DNA from: an uncultured Clostridia bacterium
GTDB taxonomy: Bacteria; Bacillota; Clostridia; Oscillospirales; Acutalibacteraceae
Assembly (NCBI GenBank): GCA_947585745.1
Contig: CANPXF010000008.1
Location: forward strand, 21,155-85,154
Direction of reading: 5' to 3'
DNA length: 64,000 nucleotides
Positions 22,349-32,560 of the stretch are shown here, piece by piece. The notes under the pieces were generated by a model. The model saw only the letters and a list, made by a program, of their open reading frames with translations, did no database searches and was not told the DNA's origin. The stretch's first letter is position 1. Each line of letters begins with the position of its first letter. The translations under genes and the position numbers were made by a program.

Positions 22349-25300
22349 GTAGACAGAATTCTTCTATTTTAATGAAGATAACCGCAGCCGTTTTGTCTGT
22401 TTTGATTATAGCCGGAACTCTTTCGGTCAGTACGGCTTTTCAGGGCACAGCGGCAGGAGCAAGCGCGGACGAGGCGCCGATTGCTAAGCTTAAAGCATTA
22501 AACGCCGGTGATGAAGCAAAGTCATATACATCACCTGACGGAAAGCTTTATTACAGCGCGGATAATCTGAAAAAATTATCCTTTACATTTAAGCCCGAGG
22601 CAGACGGTGTAACGCTGACAAGCGAGGACAGCGACAAGCTTTCCGCATATCTGAATAAAGCAGACGAGGCAGAAAGCGAGATTACCGAAAAGAGTACGCT
22701 TAGTATTTCCGAAGACGGAAATGTTTCCTTTGAACTCGAGCTCAATAAGGTATACAGTTCAGGTATAGGCGAGGGCGAATATGTTCTGCTCGTGAAATAC
22801 AACGGCGAGGACGCGGAAAGCGTTAAAATTTTCGAGAAGAAATTTACCGTTATAGCGAAAGGACCGGAAATAGGAGAATTTGAATACAAAAATAACTCCG
22901 ACAGCGAATGGATAAAAGGCTCTGAAACCATAAGCTTTACTGTTACAAGCGAGATTATTGATACAGTTGAGGTTGTGAAATCAGATTCTCCCGAAACAAA
23001 GCTCAAAGCCACAAAAGAGGGCGGAAAATATTCCTTTGATGTTACAGAAGGCGGAAAGTATCAAATTACCGCCAAGGACAAGCTCGGCAACAGCACACAG
23101 AAGGAAACAGCAAATATTAAAATTGATAAAACTGCTCCTACTATGATAGGCGAAGCTTCGATAAAAAAGGGAGAAGAGGATTGCAAGGCGCAATGGACAA
23201 GCTCTGACCTCACAGTTTCCGTAAAATTACAGGATAACGAATCAGGTTTAGACACGTCTTCGGTTACTGTTCAGGATTCAAAAGGAGGCTCTGTTCCTGC
23301 AAGCGTTGAGCCTGCTTCGGAAGGCGCACACACCGATTACACTGTCAGCTTTACGGCTGTTTCGCACACATCATATACGATTCAGTACGCTGATAAAGTG
23401 AAAAACAGCAATTCCGTCACTATTAATGAGAGTGATATACTGATTGATAAAGAAGCACCTAAGGCAAGAGATATTACCATTACATTTTCGAAGGATGAAT
23501 CATCTGCCGACGCTTCAATGCGTCTTCTCAGCTTTGGACTTTACGACAAAAGAGAGGTAAGAGCTAAAGTTGAAGTTAACGATGGCGGACTCTCTCCCAT
23601 AAAAGACATCGTTCTTTATGACGGCTCAAGCGCGCTTGACAAAATTTCCAACGACAGTTTTAAACTGCCGACAAAAGACGGGACTACTTCGGAGGAGTCA
23701 AAATATAATTTGTCGGTAGAGGTTACTGATGAAGCGGAAAACACAAGTAAGTTCAACATACTGAATTCAGACGATTTAATCGTAACGATAAAGGATAAAG
23801 ACAGTGTTAGTGAGACGCTTGATAACGGTAGAAAAAAGTCCTTTGAGATTATTTTAAATGAAAAGTCGCTTCCCGAATTCGGCGAGATAAGCGCGTCAAC
23901 AGTGGGCAAAGATCATATTGCCGTACGTACTGATGTAAAAGTGGAGGTAAGCGAAAATGTATCAGGGTTGAACAAAACTTATGTAAAGTTCGGGAAAAAA
24001 GGTGAAACCCTGCCAAAAATCAGCGAATCTGAGCATGATTACACAAGCAATTCCGAAGAGAAAACAACAAGCGCGAATCTTTCGTTTGCGATACCTGATG
24101 TTCAGACGACAGGAGAGTACACGGTAACCTTTGTCGCGGAGAATAACTGCGGAAAAGAAAATACTGTTTCAAGGACTTTCTATGTCGATAAGACTGCGCC
24201 GGAGATTGAAGAGTTTGAATATTCTAACAATCAAAACGAAAATTGGACAAAAAACGATGTTACCGTTAAATTTAAGCCGACGGATGATACCGGAATCAAA
24301 GAGGTTAAGGTTTCCAAAGACGGAACGGATGTAAACGTTAATGATTCATCAGACGGAAATTACAGCTTTACAGCTGAAAGCTACGGCGAGTATACCGTAA
24401 AAATCACAGATGTTTTCGGGAATACATATAGTATTGATACGCAGAAAATTAAAATTGATAAGGAAAACCCGCAAATAGAAAACATTGATTATAATAAATC
24501 AAATGAGGAATGGACAAATAAGCCTGCGACTATAAACTTTACGGTAAAGGATTATTCTGACGACGGTAAATCATCAGGCGTTGAGAAAGTTACAGTTTCC
24601 AAAGACGGAGAAGAAGTACAGGTTAAAGATTTATCAAATGGTAATTACAGCTTTACGGCAGACAAGTACGGTAAATACGAAATTACTGTTTATGATGTTG
24701 CGGGTAACAGCAACAGTACCGGAACAGAAGAAATTCTTTATGAAACTGACGTTCCTGAAATTACGGGAATTGAATTTGAAGGAGGTAATAAGAAAAAATA
24801 CGGAATATATTCAAAGAACAGCATAACGATGACTGTTAGCGCCAAAGATGCCGGTGAAAACCAATCCGGACTTTCCGAAGAATCCGTAAAAGCAATTAAT
24901 TCAATCAAAGACTCAGACGATGATATTTCCCTGATTTCAAAAAATCCGGAGAAAGGGGAATATGTTTTTACAATTGGATTAGCAGACGCGGTTAAAAATC
25001 TTTCTTTCACCGTAACTGATAATGCAGGCAACTCGAAAAATTTCAAGCTGGGCTCAGAAGCTAAAATAGTCGAAATAGACTCCTCAGGTATGAGTGATGA
25101 AGTATATGAAGTGCTTGTTGCTAATGTACCCCCTGAGATTGACACATATAAAATACAAGGCTTTGACGGTTGTTCCAATAATACTTATAAGGGTAACGGC
25201 GGTACGCTTTCTGCGGTAGTCAGAGATGAGTTTGCGGGTATTACCGATATAGAAGTTAAATTCGGTAAAATTAAGCTCGAGGATGACCTGCCTTCCATTG

Positions 25301-28300
25301 AGAAGGATTATGAAACAAAGACTTCTGAATTTGAAGATATAACAGATAAAGCGTTTGAAAAATATGATCATAACGAAAACAAGATTGAAGAGGTAAATAT
25401 CAGCTACGATACTTCGTATTATGAACCGGAGCTTCAGACAGGTCGTTATGCAATGGTAGTTGAAGCAACGAATAACGTGGGCAATACTACTGTTAAAGCG
25501 TTTGAACTTAATGTCGATAATACGAAACCAAAAGTAACAGGTGTAAGCATTTCAGGCAACAAAATTAGCAAGTACAATGAGGAGGGCGTTTACTCAGGCG
25601 ATTCTGTCGAGGTAAAAATATCTGTTGACGACTCTAATGAGGGGAAAATTCCTTCCGCGGGTATTGCAAAGGTTGTTATGAAAGCTAACGGGGGAAGCTT
25701 TTCCAAAGAAATTAATTCCGAAAACCACCTCGCTTCAGGAGACTTTACATTTGAGCTTCCGTGTTCAAACGATGCATATAAGAATATAACCTTTACCGTT
25801 GAGGATTGTTTGGGATATTCTGAAACCTTTAAATTGACTGACTTTAAAGTTTCTATAAATGGAAACGAGAGTAAAATTGAACAACCGAACGAGGATTTTG
25901 AAATCGTCGCAAGTGAAGACAATTCAAGCATAAATATTATTCCCCAAAGCGGAGAAACTGTATTCAACGATATCGATTATAAATTCAGCAACGGAATAAC
26001 AACGTGGGATAACAACCTTTATTGTTGCGGCGACGGTACTATTACCGCAGAATTTGAGGATACCCTATCAGGTCTTAATAAGGGAGCGTTTAAAATTGAA
26101 ATAAGTAAAGATGGGGACAGTTATCCGACTATTACTGATAATTCTACTGTACTGAAATTCGATGAAGAAAAGACTGCTTCAAAGATTACGTCCTTTAAGG
26201 TAACCTTTGATACCGAAAAATTCGCAAAGGAGTATCAGAATAGTATCAGCGGTATAGCTGACGGTAACTACAGTATAAAGTATACAGTTGTAAACAACAG
26301 CGGAGTGGAAAGGGTGTTTGTACACAATTTTAATATTGATAAAACAGCTCCTGCCGTTACGGAAATAGACTTTAGGTCCGTCGTTGAATCGCCTGCAGAA
26401 AATTTATTCCGTATTCTCACCTTCGGCTTTTTTGCAAAAACAGACGTTAAAGTAACATTAACGATTGAGGATTCCGCCCCTTCCTGCGGAATAGATGATG
26501 ATAAAGTTAAACTCACTTCAGAAAACGGAGCAGGCATTAAAGCTGGAACTCTGCAAAAAGTTGAAAAGAATGGAAATACTTATAAAAAAGAATTTACTCT
26601 GTCGCTCGGAAGTGATGCGTCTGACAGCAATTATAATGATATTTACATTTCTATTTCCGACCGCCTTAATAATAAGACGGAAGGTAAGTATCACAGCTTG
26701 GGTGTAAACCCCTTTGAGGGTACGGAAGCTAATGTTGACGAGAATTTCGATATTATCCTGAATAATGATAATACATCCATTAAAATGGACACCGACTATG
26801 ATAATTCGGATGTTAATGATCCCCAAAAGGACGGTTTCCTGTTTAAAGGATTTGCTCATTATTCGGATAATCCCAGTACCTACAATACCTACAGCGATGT
26901 CGGAAAAACCGACGCGGAGGTATCCGTAAAACTCAGCGACAAGCTTTCGGGACTGAGCAATGTTACCGCTGAAATTGCTAAAATTAATAAAGACAACGGA
27001 GAATTTACGAGTATTAATGAAGTAAATTGCAGTGATAATCTTAAGGAATCCAAGGTGCTTGAAACAGTCGCAACCGTTAATCTATCTGATTTCGGCGTTG
27101 ATACAGGCGTCTACAGGCTCAAATTTACAGCGGAGAATAATATCGGATTAACAAAAGATTTTGAAGTTAAATTCAGAATTGATGAAACGGCTCCTAAGCT
27201 TGAAAAAATTAAGTTTACTCCGGTAAATTCCGCGACTGATACACTGTTTAATGCTCTCACCTTCGGTTTGTTCTCCAATCAGACCGTAAAGGCTTCCGTA
27301 ACCTTCAGCGATAAAGAGCCGTCAGCAGGTGTGGATGCCGAGGATGTAAAGCTTATCTCCGAGAAAGGGCTGTCAATCACCGAGGACAGCGGTTTCAGCG
27401 AAGCAGTCAATGAGGACGGATATAAGCGTTACACCAAGAATTTCTACATTCAGGTTGGAAATTCCGAAGAAACCAGCAACTATAAGGATATGATTGTTGA
27501 TATTACGGACAAATTTGATAATCATTTCTCATCTGAGTATTATAATATGACCGAATCAGACGGCGCCGCTGTGTATGACGAAAATTACGATATAATCGTA
27601 AACAACGACAAAAATACAATTAAACTTGATACACAGCACGACAGCGCAGTAACTGATGACGTCAATAAGGACGGCTTTGCGTTCAACGGCTTCCAATCCG
27701 CTAAGGTTGAAGATAGGCTTGTATATAGTAACAAATACAGCGAAAAGTCATCAATTTCCGCAAAATTTATTGATAATCTTTCGGGAATAGCCGATGTTAC
27801 TGCATCCTTGTCCAAGGATGGCGCGGAGAAAGAGCCGATTAAGCTCACTCTTGATAAGGAAATAAAGGACGAAAAGGGAGCAAAAATCAACGAGATAGTT
27901 GCTTCATATGATACGACAAATGCGCTTGACAGCGGTAATTATATCTTAACTTTTGTTGTTGAAAATAATATCGGTCTTAAAAATGAATTTTCTGTTAAAT
28001 TCTCTATTGATGAAACCGCGCCTGCCGTTGATAAGATAAAATTCATACCTGTAAAGAAAGAAGGACTTGCCGATAACTTCTTTAATGTCATCACCTTCGG
28101 CCTTTTCTCGCAAAGCTCAATTCAGGTTGAACTCACGGTAAGCGACTCATCTCCGTCGGCGCTTATTAATGACGAAGATATTATGATTTCATCGGAAAAG
28201 GGAAATTCCGTTAAGGTTGCCGAAAGCGCGTCAAGAAACGGCGATACATATGTGAAAGTATTTGAACTTGCTACCGGTAAAGATGAGAATGACAGCAACT

Positions 28301-31300
28301 ACAATGATATTAATATTTCCGTAGAGGACATTTTTGATAACAGTTACAGCGGTCATTATTCCGACAGCAAGGATAAAGTATTTGTCAATGATGAAAAAGT
28401 CAATCCGGACAAGAACTACAATATTATTGCAAACGGCGATAATTCATCAATCGTGATGAATAAATCCTTTGACAAAAACATAAAAGAGGATTTAATAAAA
28501 GACGGCTTTGCCTATGAAAATTTCTCTTATTCAAATCAGAACGGCACTTACAGTGATAAGACCTCGGAGAACGCTACGATTACAGCTGAGTTTACAGATA
28601 AGGTTGCCGGAATTCAGTCGGTTACCGCCGAGATTGTAAGGTCCGGAAATTCAAATGAGGCTGAACCCGTAAGAGTAACGGTTCTTTCCTCTGACAATAA
28701 GGAAGTTGATTTGGCGTCAAAGAGAACGGCGACAGTACGCGCGGTGTTCAATGCCACTGAGTATAACATTAAAAGCGGTATGTTTAAATTGACCTATATA
28801 GTTACGAACAACAGTAATCTCGTTCAGAGGTTTACAACCGATTTTAACATTGATGAGACCTATCCGGAATTGTACTCGGTTAAATTTGAGTCGGCAGAAA
28901 CCAGCGCGGTTGACAGATTCCTGAATTTCCTCACCTTCGGTCTTTACAGTAATCAGAACATCAAAGCGACAGTTACGGTAAGAGACGCGCTTCCGTCATC
29001 GGGAATATCGGAAAAATCTGGCGATAAGGGATTATTGGAGGCTTTGAGAAACAATAGAAATATTGACAGTAAAGAGCTCAAGGAAGTTGATATTAATACG
29101 CTTTCCAACCTTTCCGACGCGGATAAAAATTATAAGTACTACAGCAAGGTTTTCACATTGTCCGCTAAAAACGGCAATAACGGCGCCCATGCTTACTATA
29201 ATAACTTTGATATAAATGTTACGGATAACGCGGCAAACAATAAATCGTACAAATATTACGATGCGCAGAAAATCCTCATAGGCGATAAGTACACCTATGA
29301 AAAGGGCGACGGCAATTATGAAGCGTTATTCAATGATAAATTTGATATTGTTGCCGCCTTAAACGGAAAAGATAACGATAACAGACCTAAGATTACCAAA
29401 TTCTCTGTAGAGGCGGGAAGCGATGCAGATAAGTATCAGAGAAAGAAAGGCGATACAACAGAAGACTGGTATTCGGGAAGCGTCGTTCTTCATATGGACG
29501 TAACAGATGCGTTCATTAAAAGCAGTACCAACGTCACACTGCAGTCGTTTGATGTAAAGCTTAACGGTAAAAAGGTTACTAAGTATTGTAAGGTTAAATC
29601 CGATGGTAAAGATTACACCGACATAATTGATGAAGGCGTAATTGATGAGGAAAATAACGTATACGGCAACAGTAAGATGTTGACAAAGGATTCGGAGAAT
29701 ACTAAATTAAATAGCATTACGGTAACGCTTGACACAAGCGATTTACCGAGTGACCTTGCTCCTGTTTTCAGTAAAAACACCTTTACGGCGAGCGTAAGAG
29801 GTAACAATGATTCAGATTACCCGTTTAATGAAGAAGAAAAGGTAGAGTCGGTATTCTATCTGGATAATAAGAACCCGACAATAACTCACTTTGATTTTGC
29901 GGGTCAGGGTAATTCAGACGCAAGCGGCTCCTCAAAGAAATCGGAAGACCGCGCAGTAGAGGAAACCGACTACGGATATTTCTTCCGTGAGGCGACTGAC
30001 GTAACCGTAACGGCTGAGGATGAAGGCTGCGGAGTAGACGAAATTTGGTTCTATACTGAAGATATAAACGGTAAAATGGATGGATATTATTCGGCTGAAA
30101 AATGTTCATCAAACGGTAACAAGGCAGTATTTACCGTTGAGAAGAATTTCAAGGGTAGAATTTTTGCATACGCAATCGACTATGTTAAAAATCAGGGGGA
30201 TGAATACTCGCCTAAGGACGCTGTAGTAGAATCCCATAAACGTCACACCGATACAACTAAGGCGTTGATTATACCCGAGAAATATAAATACAACGGCAAA
30301 GGAAAACCGATTTATACGGGCAAAGAAAGAGACGCAGACAAATATCCGCTTTATAAGGGCGATACTGATGTTGAATTGATTGCCGAGAGCACATATTCCG
30401 GTATCCGCAAGGTTGAGTATAAGGTTACGGCTCCCGCAGGCAATGTGAAGGATAACCAGAGCGGTTCCGTAGGTGTTCCCATTGATTCAAGAAATGCTGA
30501 AAGCGTTAAAGACTGGAAAGTAGACCAAACGAAACGTAACCTTGTAACAAGGATGAGCAAAAAAATTACTGTAAGAAATAACAGTAACTATATCAAAATC
30601 TGGATAAAGGTAACAGACCGCGCGGGTTATGCAACCTGGGACCAAGAAATAATCAGTATTGATAAAACTGCTCCTACAATTAAAGTAAGCTTCTCTTCGG
30701 CTCATTCAGGTAATAGAGTAGAGGGAAGAGAGTATTACAACAAAAACAGAACTGCCCTTATTACGGTAACAGAGCGTAATTTTGACAGCAAAAAATTTGT
30801 CAATAATATCAAAAACACGTATAACGGTTATTGTCCGCGGCTTATACCGAAGGATAACTGGACAAACGCTAAGGTAAATACAGCTAATCAGGACGGAACA
30901 AAGCACACGGCGCAGATTGTATTTGATAAAGACGGCGACTACACCCTGCACTGCGAGGCAACTGACCTTGTAGGAAATAAGTCCAAGGCATATAACTGCA
31001 AGAAGTTTACCGTTGATAAGGTTGTTCCCGTAATTAAAATATCCTTTGACAAGAACCGCAGTAACACATACTACAACAGCGCAAGAACAGCGACAATTAC
31101 AATTACCGAGCACAACTTCCTGCAAAGCTATTCTAAGGTTAATATCAGCTCTATTGCAGCCGATAACGCGAGCCGCGGCAGGGCGGTTAATGTTCCCGCT
31201 TTCCGAAAAGCGTCGGGAGATAAGTGGGTTACTACCGTGAAATTTGATAATGACGGTCAGTATGCGTTCACTGTTGATTTCCGTGACCGAGCGGACAATA

Positions 31301-32496
31301 AAGCAAAACAGCAGAAAGAAAAAACCTTCTATATCGATACTCAGCCCGGTGAAATCAGCTTTATCGGTGTTACCAAGGAGAAGGCTTACGGAAAAGAAAT
31401 TGCTCCTATTATACAGTTTGATGATAATAATATCGGAACAAACAACACTTATACAATCACAAGAACGTTTGTGGATGAAGAGAGCAAGAAGATTAAAACA
31501 GAACCCGTAAATGACCTGCTGTTCAGCCAGAGCTCCTCAAGCACAAGGGTAAAATATACGGCATCCAATTTCCCCGTGACAATCAACAAGGACGGAGTGT
31601 ATAAAATCTCTGCAAAGCTTGTGGACCTCGCGGGAAATGAGAAAGAAGGAAGCATTACCTTCTCTGTAAACCGTTTCGGTTCAACCTTCACATACGGTAA
31701 CAAGAAAACAAAGAAAATTGTGGGAAAAACAGGTATTACGAACAACGCGCCCGATATTGTTATCGAAGAATATAACGTAAATCCGCTCACAAAGCAGGAA
31801 ATCAAATTAACACGCGACGACGAGACAATAACGTTGAAGAGCGGAACAGATTATACTATCCAGACATACGGTAACAAGAATGATTGTCATAGATACGTTT
31901 ATACGATTAAAGCTAAGAACTTCGATAAAGAGGGTAACTATGTTGTAACCATCACTTCCGTTGACGCGGCTAAAAACTTTGTGAGCAACAGAACTGCTTA
32001 TAAGAGCGGGGAAGGCTCCGAAGAAAAGACAGACAGAACCTGTCCTATTTCATTTGTTGTTGATAAAACTAAGCCGGTTATTACTATTACTGGTATAGAG
32101 AGCAACCAGTATTACGAGGAAGCCTCAAAAAGCGTAAATATCATTTGTGACGATGCAAATATTGTCGCTAAGAAGCTCCGTGTAATGTTTGACGGAAAAG
32201 AGGTTAAGCTTGACAAGAAATCGATGAACGTGGAGTCGGGAAGCGTTGAGGGTAAGCTTAATCTTGAGGCTGACGGAAATACGAACGACCGCGAGTTTAA
32301 GGTAATAGTATCCGACAGAGCAGGAAATGTAAGCGCTGAAACTGTTACACACTTCCGATTGAGCGCATCGTGGCTTGCAAGAACATTACACTATCATATG
32401 CCGCTTGTAATTTTCTTAACAATATTTGTTTTAGCGGCGATAGGCGTATGTATATTCTTAATAACAAAAAAACGCAGGCAGGGAAATTCTCAATAG
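22345..32496 (+). CDS. Giant Ig-like-repeat surface protein, 3383 residues
   Basis: A signal peptide (about 10-40, ending TAAGASA) is followed by more than 3,200 extracellular residues of tandem Ig-like beta domains and a C-terminal anchor helix (about 3350-3375) with KKRRQGNSQ. Domain borders are marked by at least a dozen (I/V)D(K/E)TAP-type motifs. Four larger units with ILTFGFF, ALTFGLF, VITFGLF and FLTFGLY fall near residues 1356, 1637, 1915 and 2196, a period of about 280. A related LSFGLYD occurs near 393. There is no LPXTG. It is acidic and Lys/Asp-rich. It is translationally coupled to the upstream membrane protein and is the last gene before a terminator. It may be a stalk, adhesin or wall-spanning part of the secretion system. 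Confidence 0.9.
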   Translation: MSRQNSSILMKITAAVLSVLIIAGTLSVSTAFQGTAAGASADEAPIAKLKALNAGDEAKSYTSPDGKLYYSADNLKKLSFTFKPEADGVTLTSEDSDKLSAYLNKADEAESEITEKSTLSISEDGNVSFELELNKVYSSGIGEGEYVLLVKYNGEDAESVKIFEKKFTVIAKGPEIGEFEYKNNSDSEWIKGSETISFTVTSEIIDTVEVVKSDSPETKLKATKEGGKYSFDVTEGGKYQITAKDKLGNSTQKETANIKIDKTAPTMIGEASIKKGEEDCKAQWTSSDLTVSVKLQDNESGLDTSSVTVQDSKGGSVPASVEPASEGAHTDYTVSFTAVSHTSYTIQYADKVKNSNSVTINESDILIDKEAPKARDITITFSKDESSADASMRLLSFGLYDKREVRAKVEVNDGGLSPIKDIVLYDGSSALDKISNDSFKLPTKDGTTSEESKYNLSVEVTDEAENTSKFNILNSDDLIVTIKDKDSVSETLDNGRKKSFEIILNEKSLPEFGEISASTVGKDHIAVRTDVKVEVSENVSGLNKTYVKFGKKGETLPKISESEHDYTSNSEEKTTSANLSFAIPDVQTTGEYTVTFVAENNCGKENTVSRTFYVDKTAPEIEEFEYSNNQNENWTKNDVTVKFKPTDDTGIKEVKVSKDGTDVNVNDSSDGNYSFTAESYGEYTVKITDVFGNTYSIDTQKIKIDKENPQIENIDYNKSNEEWTNKPATINFTVKDYSDDGKSSGVEKVTVSKDGEEVQVKDLSNGNYSFTADKYGKYEITVYDVAGNSNSTGTEEILYETDVPEITGIEFEGGNKKKYGIYSKNSITMTVSAKDAGENQSGLSEESVKAINSIKDSDDDISLISKNPEKGEYVFTIGLADAVKNLSFTVTDNAGNSKNFKLGSEAKIVEIDSSGMSDEVYEVLVANVPPEIDTYKIQGFDGCSNNTYKGNGGTLSAVVRDEFAGITDIEVKFGKIKLEDDLPSIEKDYETKTSEFEDITDKAFEKYDHNENKIEEVNISYDTSYYEPELQTGRYAMVVEATNNVGNTTVKAFELNVDNTKPKVTGVSISGNKISKYNEEGVYSGDSVEVKISVDDSNEGKIPSAGIAKVVMKANGGSFSKEINSENHLASGDFTFELPCSNDAYKNITFTVEDCLGYSETFKLTDFKVSINGNESKIEQPNEDFEIVASEDNSSINIIPQSGETVFNDIDYKFSNGITTWDNNLYCCGDGTITAEFEDTLSGLNKGAFKIEISKDGDSYPTITDNSTVLKFDEEKTASKITSFKVTFDTEKFAKEYQNSISGIADGNYSIKYTVVNNSGVERVFVHNFNIDKTAPAVTEIDFRSVVESPAENLFRILTFGFFAKTDVKVTLTIEDSAPSCGIDDDKVKLTSENGAGIKAGTLQKVEKNGNTYKKEFTLSLGSDASDSNYNDIYISISDRLNNKTEGKYHSLGVNPFEGTEANVDENFDIILNNDNTSIKMDTDYDNSDVNDPQKDGFLFKGFAHYSDNPSTYNTYSDVGKTDAEVSVKLSDKLSGLSNVTAEIAKINKDNGEFTSINEVNCSDNLKESKVLETVATVNLSDFGVDTGVYRLKFTAENNIGLTKDFEVKFRIDETAPKLEKIKFTPVNSATDTLFNALTFGLFSNQTVKASVTFSDKEPSAGVDAEDVKLISEKGLSITEDSGFSEAVNEDGYKRYTKNFYIQVGNSEETSNYKDMIVDITDKFDNHFSSEYYNMTESDGAAVYDENYDIIVNNDKNTIKLDTQHDSAVTDDVNKDGFAFNGFQSAKVEDRLVYSNKYSEKSSISAKFIDNLSGIADVTASLSKDGAEKEPIKLTLDKEIKDEKGAKINEIVASYDTTNALDSGNYILTFVVENNIGLKNEFSVKFSIDETAPAVDKIKFIPVKKEGLADNFFNVITFGLFSQSSIQVELTVSDSSPSALINDEDIMISSEKGNSVKVAESASRNGDTYVKVFELATGKDENDSNYNDINISVEDIFDNSYSGHYSDSKDKVFVNDEKVNPDKNYNIIANGDNSSIVMNKSFDKNIKEDLIKDGFAYENFSYSNQNGTYSDKTSENATITAEFTDKVAGIQSVTAEIVRSGNSNEAEPVRVTVLSSDNKEVDLASKRTATVRAVFNATEYNIKSGMFKLTYIVTNNSNLVQRFTTDFNIDETYPELYSVKFESAETSAVDRFLNFLTFGLYSNQNIKATVTVRDALPSSGISEKSGDKGLLEALRNNRNIDSKELKEVDINTLSNLSDADKNYKYYSKVFTLSAKNGNNGAHAYYNNFDINVTDNAANNKSYKYYDAQKILIGDKYTYEKGDGNYEALFNDKFDIVAALNGKDNDNRPKITKFSVEAGSDADKYQRKKGDTTEDWYSGSVVLHMDVTDAFIKSSTNVTLQSFDVKLNGKKVTKYCKVKSDGKDYTDIIDEGVIDEENNVYGNSKMLTKDSENTKLNSITVTLDTSDLPSDLAPVFSKNTFTASVRGNNDSDYPFNEEEKVESVFYLDNKNPTITHFDFAGQGNSDASGSSKKSEDRAVEETDYGYFFREATDVTVTAEDEGCGVDEIWFYTEDINGKMDGYYSAEKCSSNGNKAVFTVEKNFKGRIFAYAIDYVKNQGDEYSPKDAVVESHKRHTDTTKALIIPEKYKYNGKGKPIYTGKERDADKYPLYKGDTDVELIAESTYSGIRKVEYKVTAPAGNVKDNQSGSVGVPIDSRNAESVKDWKVDQTKRNLVTRMSKKITVRNNSNYIKIWIKVTDRAGYATWDQEIISIDKTAPTIKVSFSSAHSGNRVEGREYYNKNRTALITVTERNFDSKKFVNNIKNTYNGYCPRLIPKDNWTNAKVNTANQDGTKHTAQIVFDKDGDYTLHCEATDLVGNKSKAYNCKKFTVDKVVPVIKISFDKNRSNTYYNSARTATITITEHNFLQSYSKVNISSIAADNASRGRAVNVPAFRKASGDKWVTTVKFDNDGQYAFTVDFRDRADNKAKQQKEKTFYIDTQPGEISFIGVTKEKAYGKEIAPIIQFDDNNIGTNNTYTITRTFVDEESKKIKTEPVNDLLFSQSSSSTRVKYTASNFPVTINKDGVYKISAKLVDLAGNEKEGSITFSVNRFGSTFTYGNKKTKKIVGKTGITNNAPDIVIEEYNVNPLTKQEIKLTRDDETITLKSGTDYTIQTYGNKNDCHRYVYTIKAKNFDKEGNYVVTITSVDAAKNFVSNRTAYKSGEGSEEKTDRTCPISFVVDKTKPVITITGIESNQYYEEASKSVNIICDDANIVAKKLRVMFDGKEVKLDKKSMNVESGSVEGKLNLEADGNTNDREFKVIVSDRAGNVSAETVTHFRLSASWLARTLHYHMPLVIFLTIFVLAAIGVCIFLITKKRRQGNSQ

Positions 32497-32505
32497 CGTA
32501 ATTCT

Positions 32506-32545
32506 AAAAAGGTACATTTTCCCTGAGGGAAATGTACCTTTTAGT
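32506..32545 (+). terminator. Terminator after the giant surface protein gene
   Basis: AAAAGGTACATTTTCCC and GGGAAATGTACCTTTT pair (one bulged T) over loop TGA, followed by AGTTT. It separates the locus into an upstream protease-surface protein unit and a downstream kinase-EssC-WXG unit, unless it is read through. Confidence 0.8.
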
Positions 32546-32560
32546 TTAGAGGTTAGCGGT

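Noticed and set aside
22345..32496. EsaA-like type VII component
   Set aside because: EsaA has several membrane helices flanking its outer domain; this protein has a signal peptide, Ig-like domains and a single C-terminal helix.
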